The translations under genes were made by a program, and so were the position numbers. Source: Pseudomonas sp. MPC6 (lineage in GTDB: Bacteria > Pseudomonadota > Gammaproteobacteria > Pseudomonadales > Pseudomonadaceae). From it: 64,000 bases of DNA. Below are positions 51,536 through 59,911 of this stretch, in pieces (position 1 is the stretch's first letter; every line of letters starts with the position of its first letter). The notes beneath the pieces are model-generated. The model saw nothing but the letters and a program-made list of their open reading frames with translations, was not told the origin of the DNA and searched no databases. The DNA lies in NCBI RefSeq assembly GCF_006094435.1, contig NZ_CP034783.1:3499001-3563000 (forward strand), in the 5' to 3' direction.

Positions 51536-52780
51536 TTGCGTCTGTTTCACACCTCCGACTGGCACCTCGGGCAGAATCTGCACGGCCAGGACCGCGATTT
51601 CGAACACGGTTGTTTCCTCGACTGGCTGCTGCGCCAGCTCAAGCAGGACCTGCCCGATGTGCTGTTGATCGCCGGCGATATCTTTGACACGGTCAACCCG
51701 CCGGTCAAAGCCCAGGAACGCCTTTACGATTTCATCGTCAGCGCCCACGAACAGCAGCCGAAGCTGACCATCGTGATGATCGCCGGCAACCACGATTCCG
51801 GCTCACGCATTGAGCTGCCCGCGCCGTTGATGCGCCGTTTGCGCACCCATGCCCTGGGGCGGGTGCTGTGGCTGGACGACGGTCAACTCGACGCCGAGCG
51901 GCTGCTGTTGCCATTACCGGATGCCAAGGGCAAGACCGTCGCCTGGTGCCTGGCGCTGCCGTTCCTGCGTCCGGCCGAAGTCACCGGCGCGCATCTGGGC
52001 GACAACTACCTGCGCGGTATCGGCCAGGTTCACGAATGGCTGATCGCAGCCGCCAACGCCAAGCGCAAACGGGGCCAGGCGCTGATCGCCATCAGTCACG
52101 CGCACATGGCCGGCGGTTCGGTGTCGGAAGACTCCGAGCGCAGCCTGATCATCGGCAATGCCGAAGCGCTGCCCGCCAGCCTGTTCGGGCCGAGCATCAG
52201 CTACGTCGCCCTCGGGCATCTGCACAAGCCGCAGAAGGTCAACGCTGAAGAACGCATCCGCTACAGCGGTTCGCCGATCCCGCTGTCGTTTTCCGAGATC
52301 GGTTATCAGCATCAGATTCTCGACGTCATCCTCGACGGCGAAACCCTGGTCAGCGTCGAACCCAAGCTGATTCCCCGCGCAGTGAATCTGCAGCGCATCG
52401 GGCCGGCGCCGTTGGCCGACATTCTGCTGCAACTGGCCGACCTGCCAAACATCGACCTGCTGGCCGACATTCAGCGCCAGCCCTGGCTGGAAGTCCGGGT
52501 GCGCCTGGATGAGCCGCAACCCGATCTGCGCCATCAAGTCGAAAGCGCCCTGCAAGGCAAAGCCGTGCGCCTGGTGCGCATCGCCGCGGAATACGCCGGC
52601 AACGGCAACCGCGATGGCGTCGATGACGGCGCGACGCTGGTCGAACTGGACCAGCTCACGCCCCGGGAATTGTTCAGCCGCGCGTGGCAGGACAGCTACG
52701 GCAGCGAGGTAGATGAGCAAACGCTGAAGGACTTCGCAGAGCTATTGCAGGACGTGCAGATGGAGAGCGAACAACCATGA
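51536..52780 (+). CDS. sbcD: SbcD nuclease subunit
   Basis: The protein has 414 residues and begins at a TTG codon (51536) with GGAG 6 nt upstream; the first residues MRLFHTSDWHLGQ match the family start exactly, so TTG is correct. The Mn-dependent phosphoesterase motifs are all present: SDWHLG, GDIFDTVNPP, GNHDSGSR, SHAHMAGG and GHLHKPQ. With SbcC it opens DNA hairpins and trims ends (Mre11-Rad50 type). It overlaps sbcC by 4 bp. Confidence 0.96.
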   Translation: MRLFHTSDWHLGQNLHGQDRDFEHGCFLDWLLRQLKQDLPDVLLIAGDIFDTVNPPVKAQERLYDFIVSAHEQQPKLTIVMIAGNHDSGSRIELPAPLMRRLRTHALGRVLWLDDGQLDAERLLLPLPDAKGKTVAWCLALPFLRPAEVTGAHLGDNYLRGIGQVHEWLIAAANAKRKRGQALIAISHAHMAGGSVSEDSERSLIIGNAEALPASLFGPSISYVALGHLHKPQKVNAEERIRYSGSPIPLSFSEIGYQHQILDVILDGETLVSVEPKLIPRAVNLQRIGPAPLADILLQLADLPNIDLLADIQRQPWLEVRVRLDEPQPDLRHQVESALQGKAVRLVRIAAEYAGNGNRDGVDDGATLVELDQLTPRELFSRAWQDSYGSEVDEQTLKDFAELLQDVQMESEQP

Positions 52781-55700
52781 AGATCCTCGCGATCCGCCTG
52801 AAGAACCTCGCCTCGCTGGCTGGGCCGTTCGAGATCGACTTCACCGCCGAGCCGCTGGCCAGCGCCGGGCTGTTCGCGATTACCGGCCCCACCGGCGCGG
52901 GTAAAAGCACCCTGCTCGATGCCTTGTGCCTGGCGTTGTTCGGCGCTGTGCCGCGCTTGAGCAATGCACAGACGTCGGCCAAGGCGCCGGACGCCGATGG
53001 CGAAATCGGCACAGGCGACCCGCGCACCCTGCTGCGTCGCGGCACCGGTGAGGGTTATGCCGAAGTGGATTTCGTCGGCATTGACGGCCGCCGTTACCGG
53101 GCGCGCTGGGAAGCCAATCGCGCCCGGGAAAAGGCCGGCGGCAAACTGCAGGCCAGTCGCCAAAGCTTGCGCGATATCGATCAGGATCAACTGCTGGCCA
53201 GCCAGAAAGTCGACTTCAAAATCCAGCTTGAAGCGGTGCTGGGCCTGAATTTCGAGCAGTTCACCCGGGCGGTGCTGCTCGCCCAAAGCGAGTTCAGCGC
53301 CTTCCTCAAGGCGAACGACAACGAACGCAGCGAGCTCCTGGAAAAACTCACCGACACCGCGCTCTACACCCGTCTGGGTCGGCGCGCCTTCGACAAAACC
53401 AAGGAAGCCCGGGAAACCCACAAGCTGCTGCAGGACCAGGCCACCGGGGTTACGCCGCTGGCGCCGCAAGCCCGGGCGGAGCTGGATGAGCGATTCAACC
53501 AGGCGCAACAGCTACTCAAGACGCAACAGGCGCAACTCAAACAGCTGGAGTTGCAACACACCTGGCTCAAGGACCTGCGCCTGTTGCAGGACGCGCAACT
53601 CAGCGCCACCGAGCAACTGACCGGCGCCCAGCAGCATTGGCACAGCCTGGCTGGCGAACGTCTGACATTGTCCCGGCTGGAGCAACTGGCGCCGCAACGG
53701 CATCAGTTCGCGCGCAAGGCCGAGCTTACCGCCCAGCTCACGCCGCTGGCCGTGCAGATCGAGCAGTCCACCCGTCAACAAGCCGAGCTGAGCGAGTGTC
53801 AGGCGCAACTCGAACTCAGCGTTGCGGCTGCCCAGACCGTGCTGATCGAAGCCCAACGCCAGCACAGCGCCTGCGCGCCGCTGCTGCGCCAGGCGTTTGA
53901 AGAACAAAGTACCCTCGCCCGCCTGAACCGGGAAGCTGGCCAGAGTGCAGCGCTCAAGCAACAGGCAGAACTGGCCTGCACTCAAGGCCAGCAACAGATC
54001 CAGGGCTTGCTCGAGCAGCAACAGCAAGTGGCCGCACGTCTGCAGCGAATCGCCGGTGAGCTTGAACAAAGCAGCCCTCTGGCACCGCTGAGCGAGGCCT
54101 GGAATGCCTGGCGCGATCGTCTGCAGCAGCTGATGCTGGTGGGCAATCGCGTGAACCAGGGCCAGGCCGAACTGGCCGCCCTGGAACAGAGCGCCACCGA
54201 CGCCGCCGCGCAATTGGCGGCGCAAAAACAGCATCTGGAAGTGCTGTACAAAGAAGCCGGCGCCGAGCCCGAAGCCGTGGCGGAACAGATCCAGCTGCTG
54301 GGCAACCTGCTCCAGGACAACCGCAAGCAATTGCGCGCATTTGAAGAGCTGACACGCCTGTGGGCCAGCCAGCAGGAACTCGACAAACGTACCGCCGAGC
54401 TGCAACAACGCCAGTCAACCGCGCAGCAAGAACGCGAGCGCCTGACCCAGGACGGCGTGAACACCAAGAACCAACTGACGGTCGCCGAACAGACCCTGAC
54501 CGTCACCCGCGAACTGCTGGAGCGCCAGCGTCTGGCCCGCAGTGCCAGCGTCGAAGAATTGCGCGAGCAGCTGCAGGATGATCAGCCTTGCCCGGTGTGC
54601 GGCAGCCCTGATCATCCTTACCATCAGCCTGAAGCCTTGCTGCAAAGTCTCGGCCGGCACGATGAAAGCGAACAGGCCAACGCCCAGAAGACGGTCGACC
54701 TGCTCAAGGAAAAACTCACCGACCTGCGCGCTGAAGTCGGCGGCCTGATTGCCCAGCAACGGGAACTCCTGCAACAACAGGAGCACCTCACCGCACAGCA
54801 ACAGAGCCTGGCGCCCAGCCTCGCAGCGCATCCGCTCTCAACGCAGTTGCTGGCCCAGGACGCGCTCAAGCGCGACGCCTGGCTGGCCCAGCAAAATAGT
54901 CAGCTGAACCAGAGCATCAGCCAGGACGAACAGCGCCAATCCGCCCTGCTCACCCTGCAACAGGATGCCGCGCGCCTGCAACAGCAGTTGCGCAGCGCCG
55001 AAGCGGCAAGCCAGCAGGCGACCCAGCTCCTGAGTCATCAGCAACAGGCGTTGAGCAGCGATCGCCAGCGTATGGACGAAGAGCTGACGGCGTTCAGCGC
55101 CCTGCTCCCGGCCGAAACGCTGCAAGCCTTGCGCAACGAACCCGCTGCGACCTTCATGCAGCTTGACCAACAGATCGCCCAGCGCCTGGCACAACTCGAT
55201 CAGCAGCGTGACGAACTCAGCGAACAGCAACTGCGCCAGCAAACGCTGGAAAAAGAGCAAGATCGCCAGCTGACCCGCACCCAGCAACTGGAAGCCGCGC
55301 AGCGACAATTCACGGTCATCGAAGAGCAGCAACAGGCTTGCCAGCAGCAACTGGCGCAATTGCTCGGCCAACACACGAGCGCCGAGCAATGGCAACAGCA
55401 ACTTGACCAAGCCGTGGAACAGGCGCGCACTGGCGAAACCACGGCCAGTCAGGAACTGCAAAGCGTGCGCACGGGACTGGTGCAACTGGCCGCCGAGCTC
55501 AAGGCACAGCAACAACGCCTGCTCGCGCTGGAGACCGAAGATCGGGATTTGCGCGGCAGAATCGCCGACTGGCGCGCCTTGCATCCGGAACTGGATGATC
55601 GCGGCCTGGACAACCTGCTGAGCGTCGACGACCAACAGGTCAACGCACTGCGCCAGCGATTGCAACACAGCGAAAAAGCCGTCGAGCAGGCCACGGTGCT

Positions 55701-56418
55701 GCTGCAAGAGCGCAATCAGCGGCTGCTCGATCATCAGGCGCAGCACAACGGCAATCTCAACGCCGAGCAACTGGCCACGGCGCTTGCCGAACTGCAAAGC
55801 CTGGCGGCCGCCAGCGAACACCAGTGCGCCGAACTGCGAGCCGAACAGGCCGAGGATCAGCGTCGACAGCACGCCAATCAGGCCCTGGCGCAGCAGATCG
55901 CCGACGCCTACACCGAGTATCAGCGCTGGGCACGCTTGAATGCACTGATCGGCTCGGCCACCGGCGACACCTTCCGCAAGATCGCTCAGGCCTACAACCT
56001 CGACCTGCTGGTGCATCATGCCAACGTCCAATTGCGGCAGCTGGTGCGGCGCTATCGCCTGAAACGCGGCGGCAGCATGTTGGGATTGCTGGTGATGGAC
56101 ACCGAGATGGGCGACGAACTGCGTTCGGTACATTCATTGTCCGGCGGCGAGACGTTCCTGGTGTCGCTGGCACTGGCATTGGGCCTGGCATCGATGGCCT
56201 CGAGCACGCTGAAAATCGAATCGCTGTTCATCGATGAAGGCTTCGGCAGTCTCGACCCGGAATCCCTGCAACTGGCCATGGACGCCCTAGACGGCTTGCA
56301 GGCCCAGGGGCGCAAGGTCGCGGTGATTTCCCATGTCCAGGAAATGCATGAGCGCATCCCGGTGCAGATTCAGGTCCGTCGCCAGGGCAACGGCCTGAGC
56401 ACCCTGGAGGTGAAATGA
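52777..56418 (+). CDS. sbcC: SbcC ATPase subunit (Rad50-like)
   Basis: The protein has 1213 residues. The N-terminal ABC half has Walker A GPTGAGKSTLLDAL (about 35-48). Two very long Gln/Glu-rich coiled coils flank the zinc hook PCPVCGSPDHP (about residue 605). The C-terminal half has the ABC signature LSGGETFLVSLALAL and Walker B LFIDEGFGSLDPES. It partners SbcD in processing palindromes, which is notable in a genome with many long REPINs. It overlaps the next gene by ATGA. Confidence 0.96.
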   Translation: MKILAIRLKNLASLAGPFEIDFTAEPLASAGLFAITGPTGAGKSTLLDALCLALFGAVPRLSNAQTSAKAPDADGEIGTGDPRTLLRRGTGEGYAEVDFVGIDGRRYRARWEANRAREKAGGKLQASRQSLRDIDQDQLLASQKVDFKIQLEAVLGLNFEQFTRAVLLAQSEFSAFLKANDNERSELLEKLTDTALYTRLGRRAFDKTKEARETHKLLQDQATGVTPLAPQARAELDERFNQAQQLLKTQQAQLKQLELQHTWLKDLRLLQDAQLSATEQLTGAQQHWHSLAGERLTLSRLEQLAPQRHQFARKAELTAQLTPLAVQIEQSTRQQAELSECQAQLELSVAAAQTVLIEAQRQHSACAPLLRQAFEEQSTLARLNREAGQSAALKQQAELACTQGQQQIQGLLEQQQQVAARLQRIAGELEQSSPLAPLSEAWNAWRDRLQQLMLVGNRVNQGQAELAALEQSATDAAAQLAAQKQHLEVLYKEAGAEPEAVAEQIQLLGNLLQDNRKQLRAFEELTRLWASQQELDKRTAELQQRQSTAQQERERLTQDGVNTKNQLTVAEQTLTVTRELLERQRLARSASVEELREQLQDDQPCPVCGSPDHPYHQPEALLQSLGRHDESEQANAQKTVDLLKEKLTDLRAEVGGLIAQQRELLQQQEHLTAQQQSLAPSLAAHPLSTQLLAQDALKRDAWLAQQNSQLNQSISQDEQRQSALLTLQQDAARLQQQLRSAEAASQQATQLLSHQQQALSSDRQRMDEELTAFSALLPAETLQALRNEPAATFMQLDQQIAQRLAQLDQQRDELSEQQLRQQTLEKEQDRQLTRTQQLEAAQRQFTVIEEQQQACQQQLAQLLGQHTSAEQWQQQLDQAVEQARTGETTASQELQSVRTGLVQLAAELKAQQQRLLALETEDRDLRGRIADWRALHPELDDRGLDNLLSVDDQQVNALRQRLQHSEKAVEQATVLLQERNQRLLDHQAQHNGNLNAEQLATALAELQSLAAASEHQCAELRAEQAEDQRRQHANQALAQQIADAYTEYQRWARLNALIGSATGDTFRKIAQAYNLDLLVHHANVQLRQLVRRYRLKRGGSMLGLLVMDTEMGDELRSVHSLSGGETFLVSLALALGLASMASSTLKIESLFIDEGFGSLDPESLQLAMDALDGLQAQGRKVAVISHVQEMHERIPVQIQVRRQGNGLSTLEVK

Positions 56419-57011
56419 ATACCCTGTATTCGTTCCGCCGCTGCCCCTACGCCATGCGGGCGCGCATGGCCCTGCGCTATTGCGCGGTTGCCGTGGACAT
56501 TGTCGAGGTCAGCCTGAAGGCCAAACCCGCCGAGATGCTCGCATTGTCGAGCAAAGGCACGGTGCCGGTGCTGAGCGCTGGCGGTCAGGTGATCGACGAA
56601 AGCCTGGAGATCATGCACTGGGCTTTGGCACAGAATGATCCGCAGGACTGGTTGCTCAAGGATGATCCTGTCGGGCAGCAGTGCATCGCCGAACTGATCG
56701 AAGCGAACGATCAGGTGTTCAAGCTGCAGCTGAATCGCTACAAATACGCCGAGCGTTATCCCGAGCACCCGATGGCGTTTTATCGCGCCGAGGGTGAAGT
56801 ATTTCTACGCCGGCTCGATGGGTTGCTGGAGGGGCGGGATTATTTGCTGGCAGCGCATCCGAGTCTGGCGGACGTGGCGCTGATGCCGTTCGTGCGGCAA
56901 TTCGCCCATGTCGATCGCGAGTGGTTCGCACAGACGCCCTACTTGCGTTTGCAGGCGTGGTTGCAGAGGTTTCTGGAATCAGACCTGTTCACATCGGTGA
57001 TGGCAAAGTAA
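56415..57011 (+). CDS. Glutathione S-transferase family protein
   Basis: The protein has 198 residues. The thioredoxin-like N-terminal domain shows SFRRCPYAMRARMAL (C-P-Y-A, the omega/beta class active-site pattern), KGTVPVL and DESLEIMHW (glutathione-binding loop). A helical C-terminal domain follows. It may reduce or conjugate small thiols. It is coupled to sbcC by an ATGA overlap, probably for expression only. Confidence 0.9.
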   Translation: MNTLYSFRRCPYAMRARMALRYCAVAVDIVEVSLKAKPAEMLALSSKGTVPVLSAGGQVIDESLEIMHWALAQNDPQDWLLKDDPVGQQCIAELIEANDQVFKLQLNRYKYAERYPEHPMAFYRAEGEVFLRRLDGLLEGRDYLLAAHPSLADVALMPFVRQFAHVDREWFAQTPYLRLQAWLQRFLESDLFTSVMAK

Positions 57012-57018
57012 ACACGAA

Positions 57019-57108
57019 CCCTGTAGGAGCCGGCTTGCCGGCGAAGACGGCCTCAAGGCTTGCATCGCCCTGCAGACGCCTTCGCCGGCAAGCCGGCTCC
57101 TACAGGGG
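57019..57108. repeat. REPIN (TAGGAGCCGGCTTGCCGGC variant)
   Basis: CCTGTAGGAGCCGGCTTGCC and the perfect inverted partner GGCAAGCCGGCTCCTACAGG flank a 37-nt spacer. Both arms share the compensatory GCTGGC to GCCGGC change, which shows the two halves evolve together. Confidence 0.9.
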
Positions 57109-57128
57109 ATGGAGGGTGTCTGGAATAC

Positions 57129-57386
57129 TCAGGCCAACACCTCACACATCTCGATCACCGAGCAATCCACGTGAAAGGGTCCGAAAAACCCGCCCTGGCG
57201 CTTGATCGGCGGGTTGCCCGCCAGCAGACCCAGGGCTGTGGCAGTCTCGATGTTGCGTGCAAGGTTGTGATTGGCTTCGATGGACCGTGCCACCGACCCC
57301 GCCGAGGCTTGTCCGATCCCCAACAGGGATGCGCCATTGGTCATGAACGCCAGGAAGGCGATGACCCAAAGTCTGTACCCTTTCAT
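57129..57386 (-). CDS. Small exported protein
   Basis: The protein has 85 residues with a signal-like start (MKGYRLWVIAFLAFMTNGAS, then LLGIGQASA) and a mature part with two Cys (DCSVIEMCEVL) and an N-rich helix (RSIEANHNLARNIETATAL). It overlaps the upstream gene by ATGA (57383-57386). The family is unrecognised. Confidence 0.65.
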   Translation of the reverse strand: MKGYRLWVIAFLAFMTNGASLLGIGQASAGSVARSIEANHNLARNIETATALGLLAGNPPIKRQGGFFGPFHVDCSVIEMCEVLA

Positions 57387-57595
57387 GCGCCGGCGATCCC
57401 CGCGGTCTGCGCCTGATCGACCGTCGCATTTTGCGCGCGGTGTTCAAACTGGATACCGGGATGAGCGACTTGAATCGGCGCTTCGAGGGTTTGACGCGAC
57501 TGAGGTGAAAGGCTGAACACCAGGACCATGGCCAGGTAAAGACCGATCGCCACATAGGCGCCGCGTTTGGCAGAAGTGAGGATTGCGCTGGTCAT
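57383..57595 (-). CDS. Small membrane-anchored protein
   Basis: The protein has 70 residues from ATG 57595 (GGAGAA upstream; the longer frame is unsupported). One hydrophobic helix (about 11-28, YVAIGLYLAMVLVFSLS) is followed by a polar tail. It is coupled to the next small exported protein, so the two likely work together. Function is unknown. Confidence 0.62.
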   Translation of the reverse strand: MTSAILTSAKRGAYVAIGLYLAMVLVFSLSPQSRQTLEAPIQVAHPGIQFEHRAQNATVDQAQTAGIAGA

Positions 57596-57826
57596 GATGT
57601 TCTCCGCAGGCATGTTTCGATGCCCCCAGAATCGATCAAAAAAGCCGTGATAACCACTCAGGGTTATCCATAGTGACCATCAGCCTGGTTGATCATTAAA
57701 GCTGTCTATTTGCGTCGTGGATAAAATCTATCAGGCGCTCGCGAGCCGTTTCCGGCGCTTCTTGATCGGCTGGGCAAACGAAGGAATGGGGCTGGGAAAC
57801 AGAAGATGATGGGGTCGGAAAACGCG

Positions 57827-57902
57827 TTATGCAGGAGCGACATCACTTCATGGCCTTTCGACTTGGGCGGTCGATTGGCAAGTGATTTCGCTCCTGCATA
57901 AA
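57827..57902. repeat. Variant long inverted repeat in an otherwise empty 300-bp gap
   Basis: TTATGCAGGAGCGA plus CATCACTT and the mirrored AAGTGATT plus TCGCTCCTGCATAA form arms of about 22 nt around a 32-nt spacer. It is related to the GGAGCGA REP class but is unlike other copies. I see no gene in 57596-57920. Confidence 0.7.
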
Positions 57903-57920
57903 GTGTGCAGGGTTCAGCTT

Positions 57921-58100
57921 TCAGTGTTGGCTTTTGTGATCCAGGGCGGCGTAGAAATGGGCGCTCTGTTGCAGGTATTTCTGGGTGTAGCTCTGGGCGT
58001 GGGATTTTTTGTCGCTGATTTCAACGTTGGCGCTGGCTGGCAGCGCTACGGTGGCTGAGATAGCGGATGCGGCGATTACAGAGAAGAGATTGAAGTTCAT
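57921..58100 (-). CDS. Small exported protein
   Basis: The protein has 59 residues from ATG 58100 with GAGGA upstream. The signal peptide MNFNLFSVIAASAISATVAL is cleaved near ASA. The mature part is about 35 residues, polar, with Lys, Gln and His (SDKKSHAQSYTQKYLQQ). Function is unknown; it resembles other short Pseudomonas exported peptides. Confidence 0.65.
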   Translation of the reverse strand: MNFNLFSVIAASAISATVALPASANVEISDKKSHAQSYTQKYLQQSAHFYAALDHKSQH

Positions 58101-58255
58101 GGCGGTAGTCCTCGACGTCAGTTGGCTTGCTTGCCCTGTGGGGCCGTGGAGCAAACTTAACCTTCGAGGTTGGCGCCTTGAAATCTTTTGTAGCAGTAGC
58201 AGTTATCAGCGTCATTAATACAAGGATGCAGGCCCCATCAACCGGGGCCTGCGGC

Positions 58256-59431
58256 CTATTGACGCACCAGGAACTTGAGGTCGCTCGGGGCATCCATCGG
58301 CAGTTTCTGTACGGTTTTGCCCAGCAGACCGGTCTTGGCATCGCGCTCGACGACGACAATCTGGTTGCTCTTCTGGTTGGCGATCAACAGGAACTTGCCA
58401 CTCGGGTCGAGGCTGAACTCGCGCGGATGGTCGCCTTCCACCGAGCGGCGCTGCAGCTCCTTGAGCTGGCCCGACGCAGGGTCGATGGCGAACACCAGCA
58501 ACTGATTGGCAGTGCCACGGTTGCTGACGTAGAGGAACTTGCCATCGGCCGAGGCGTGCAGCGCCGCCGCTGCCTTGTCCGACACTGGCTGGCCCGCCGC
58601 CAGGTCAACCATTTGCGTGTGTTCCAGCTGGCCGTCCCGGTAATCGAACACCGCCACCTGCGCGCTCATTTCCATGGTCAACCACGCGTGTTTGCCATCG
58701 GCGCTGAACAGCAGGTGCCGTGGTCCGCTGCCGGGTGGCAACTGGACCGAGGCCGGTTTGGCCGCGGTCAATGGCAGGTCCGGATTCGCCTTGGGGTCGA
58801 AGCGATAGACAAAAATCCGGTCCGCCCCCAGGTCATTGGAAAACACGTAGCGGCCGTCTGGCGATGAGACCGTCGAATGCACATGGGCCGACATCTGCCG
58901 CTCGGGATTGACCCGGCTGGAAGGATGGCTGCTCATTTGCACCACGGGCTGGAGCTTGCCGTCGGCATCCACCGGCACCACCGCCAGGGTGCCGCCCGGA
59001 TCTGCGGCCACCGAATAATTGCTGACCAGCAGGTGACTGGCTTCAACGGTGAGGCTCGAGTGCGTCGGCTCGTTGCCCAGGCTCTGCACCTGATTGATCA
59101 GGCTCAGCTCGTGGGTCTTGGGATCGATCGCATAACTGCTGACGCGCCCCACCGGATCAGCCTGCCCCGGACCGTTTTCGTTGACCACGAACAATCGGCG
59201 TTGATCACTGGACAGGGTCAGCCAGGACGGGTTTTCGCTGTTGACCACTTGCAGTGGCTTGGCGTCGATCTGCCCATTGGAACTGTCGAACTTCAGGCGA
59301 TAAAGCCCTTGGCTCTGGCCGGCGGTGTAAGAACCGACCAGCAGCTGATATTCATCGGCCGTCGCCGTTTGCACGCCCATCGCGCCAACGCTGCCGGCGA
59401 TCAACAGCGGCCAGAGATTACGCATCCTCAT
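58256..59431 (-). CDS. Exported lactonase, 6-phosphogluconolactonase-type beta-propeller
   Basis: The protein has 391 residues with a signal peptide (MRMRNLWPLLIAGSVGAMGV, cleavage after ATA). A seven-bladed propeller spans the rest with family motifs YQLLVGSYTAGQSQGLYRL, SNYSVAADPGGTLAVVPVD, HVHSTVSSPDGRYVFSNDLG and DGKFLYVSNRGTANQL. Cytosolic Pgl hydrolyses 6-phosphogluconolactone; the exported relatives act on other lactones or are structural. It overlaps the upstream gene by 14 bp. Confidence 0.9.
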   Translation of the reverse strand: MRMRNLWPLLIAGSVGAMGVQTATADEYQLLVGSYTAGQSQGLYRLKFDSSNGQIDAKPLQVVNSENPSWLTLSSDQRRLFVVNENGPGQADPVGRVSSYAIDPKTHELSLINQVQSLGNEPTHSSLTVEASHLLVSNYSVAADPGGTLAVVPVDADGKLQPVVQMSSHPSSRVNPERQMSAHVHSTVSSPDGRYVFSNDLGADRIFVYRFDPKANPDLPLTAAKPASVQLPPGSGPRHLLFSADGKHAWLTMEMSAQVAVFDYRDGQLEHTQMVDLAAGQPVSDKAAAALHASADGKFLYVSNRGTANQLLVFAIDPASGQLKELQRRSVEGDHPREFSLDPSGKFLLIANQKSNQIVVVERDAKTGLLGKTVQKLPMDAPSDLKFLVRQ

Positions 59432-59714
59432 GCGTTTCGTCCTCGTCGTCGTCACCACCGATAGCATCCATCAGTACCAGCCGATGCTCGCCGGAATCAC
59501 CGGTGATGAGCCAGCTTTGCAGGTCTGGGTCGAAGGTCGCCGCATTGATCTGGGCCATGCTGAACGCCCAGCGCTTTGCCGCACGGCCGTCCATGCATTC
59601 GATGTGCAGGTTGTCGTCTTCATCGAGGGAGAAATCAAAGGCGTGCAGCCCGTCGATTTCCAGCATGTCGCAGTGTTCGAGGGCGTTGAGCAAGGTGTCG
59701 GTTACGGCAGTCAT
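59418..59714 (-). CDS. Small acidic protein (DUF5629-like)
   Basis: The protein has 98 residues from ATG 59714 (MTAVTDTLLNALEHCDML). It has short beta-strand pairs (FDFSLDEDDNLHIECMDG; SWLITGDSGEHRLVLMDAI) and an acidic end (GGDDDEDETHEDA). It resembles what I remember as DUF5629, a Pseudomonas-restricted family, but I am not certain of that. It is coupled to the downstream lactonase gene. Confidence 0.72.
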   Translation of the reverse strand: MTAVTDTLLNALEHCDMLEIDGLHAFDFSLDEDDNLHIECMDGRAAKRWAFSMAQINAATFDPDLQSWLITGDSGEHRLVLMDAIGGDDDEDETHEDA

Positions 59715-59800
59715 GGCAGTCGATCTTTGAATGGGAAAGACGCAATGATAGCTCAATGTGGGGGCGCCTCAGCGCCGGTCACAAAACCCACGACCAACAC

Positions 59801-59904
59801 GCCCCCCTGTAGGAGCTGGCTTGCCAGCGAAGGCGATCTTTCAGTCGACATCTTCATTGACTGATCCACCGCTTTCGCTGGCAAGCCAGCTCCTACAGGG
59901 GGGC
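59801..59904. repeat. Perfect REPIN (TAGGAGCTGGCTTGCCAGC class)
   Basis: The 31-nt outer arms are perfectly inverted (GCCCCCCTGTAGGAGCTGGC at the left end and its exact reverse complement at the right) with a 42-nt spacer. This is the cleanest copy in the window. Confidence 0.92.
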
Positions 59905-59911
59905 TCGGCCG

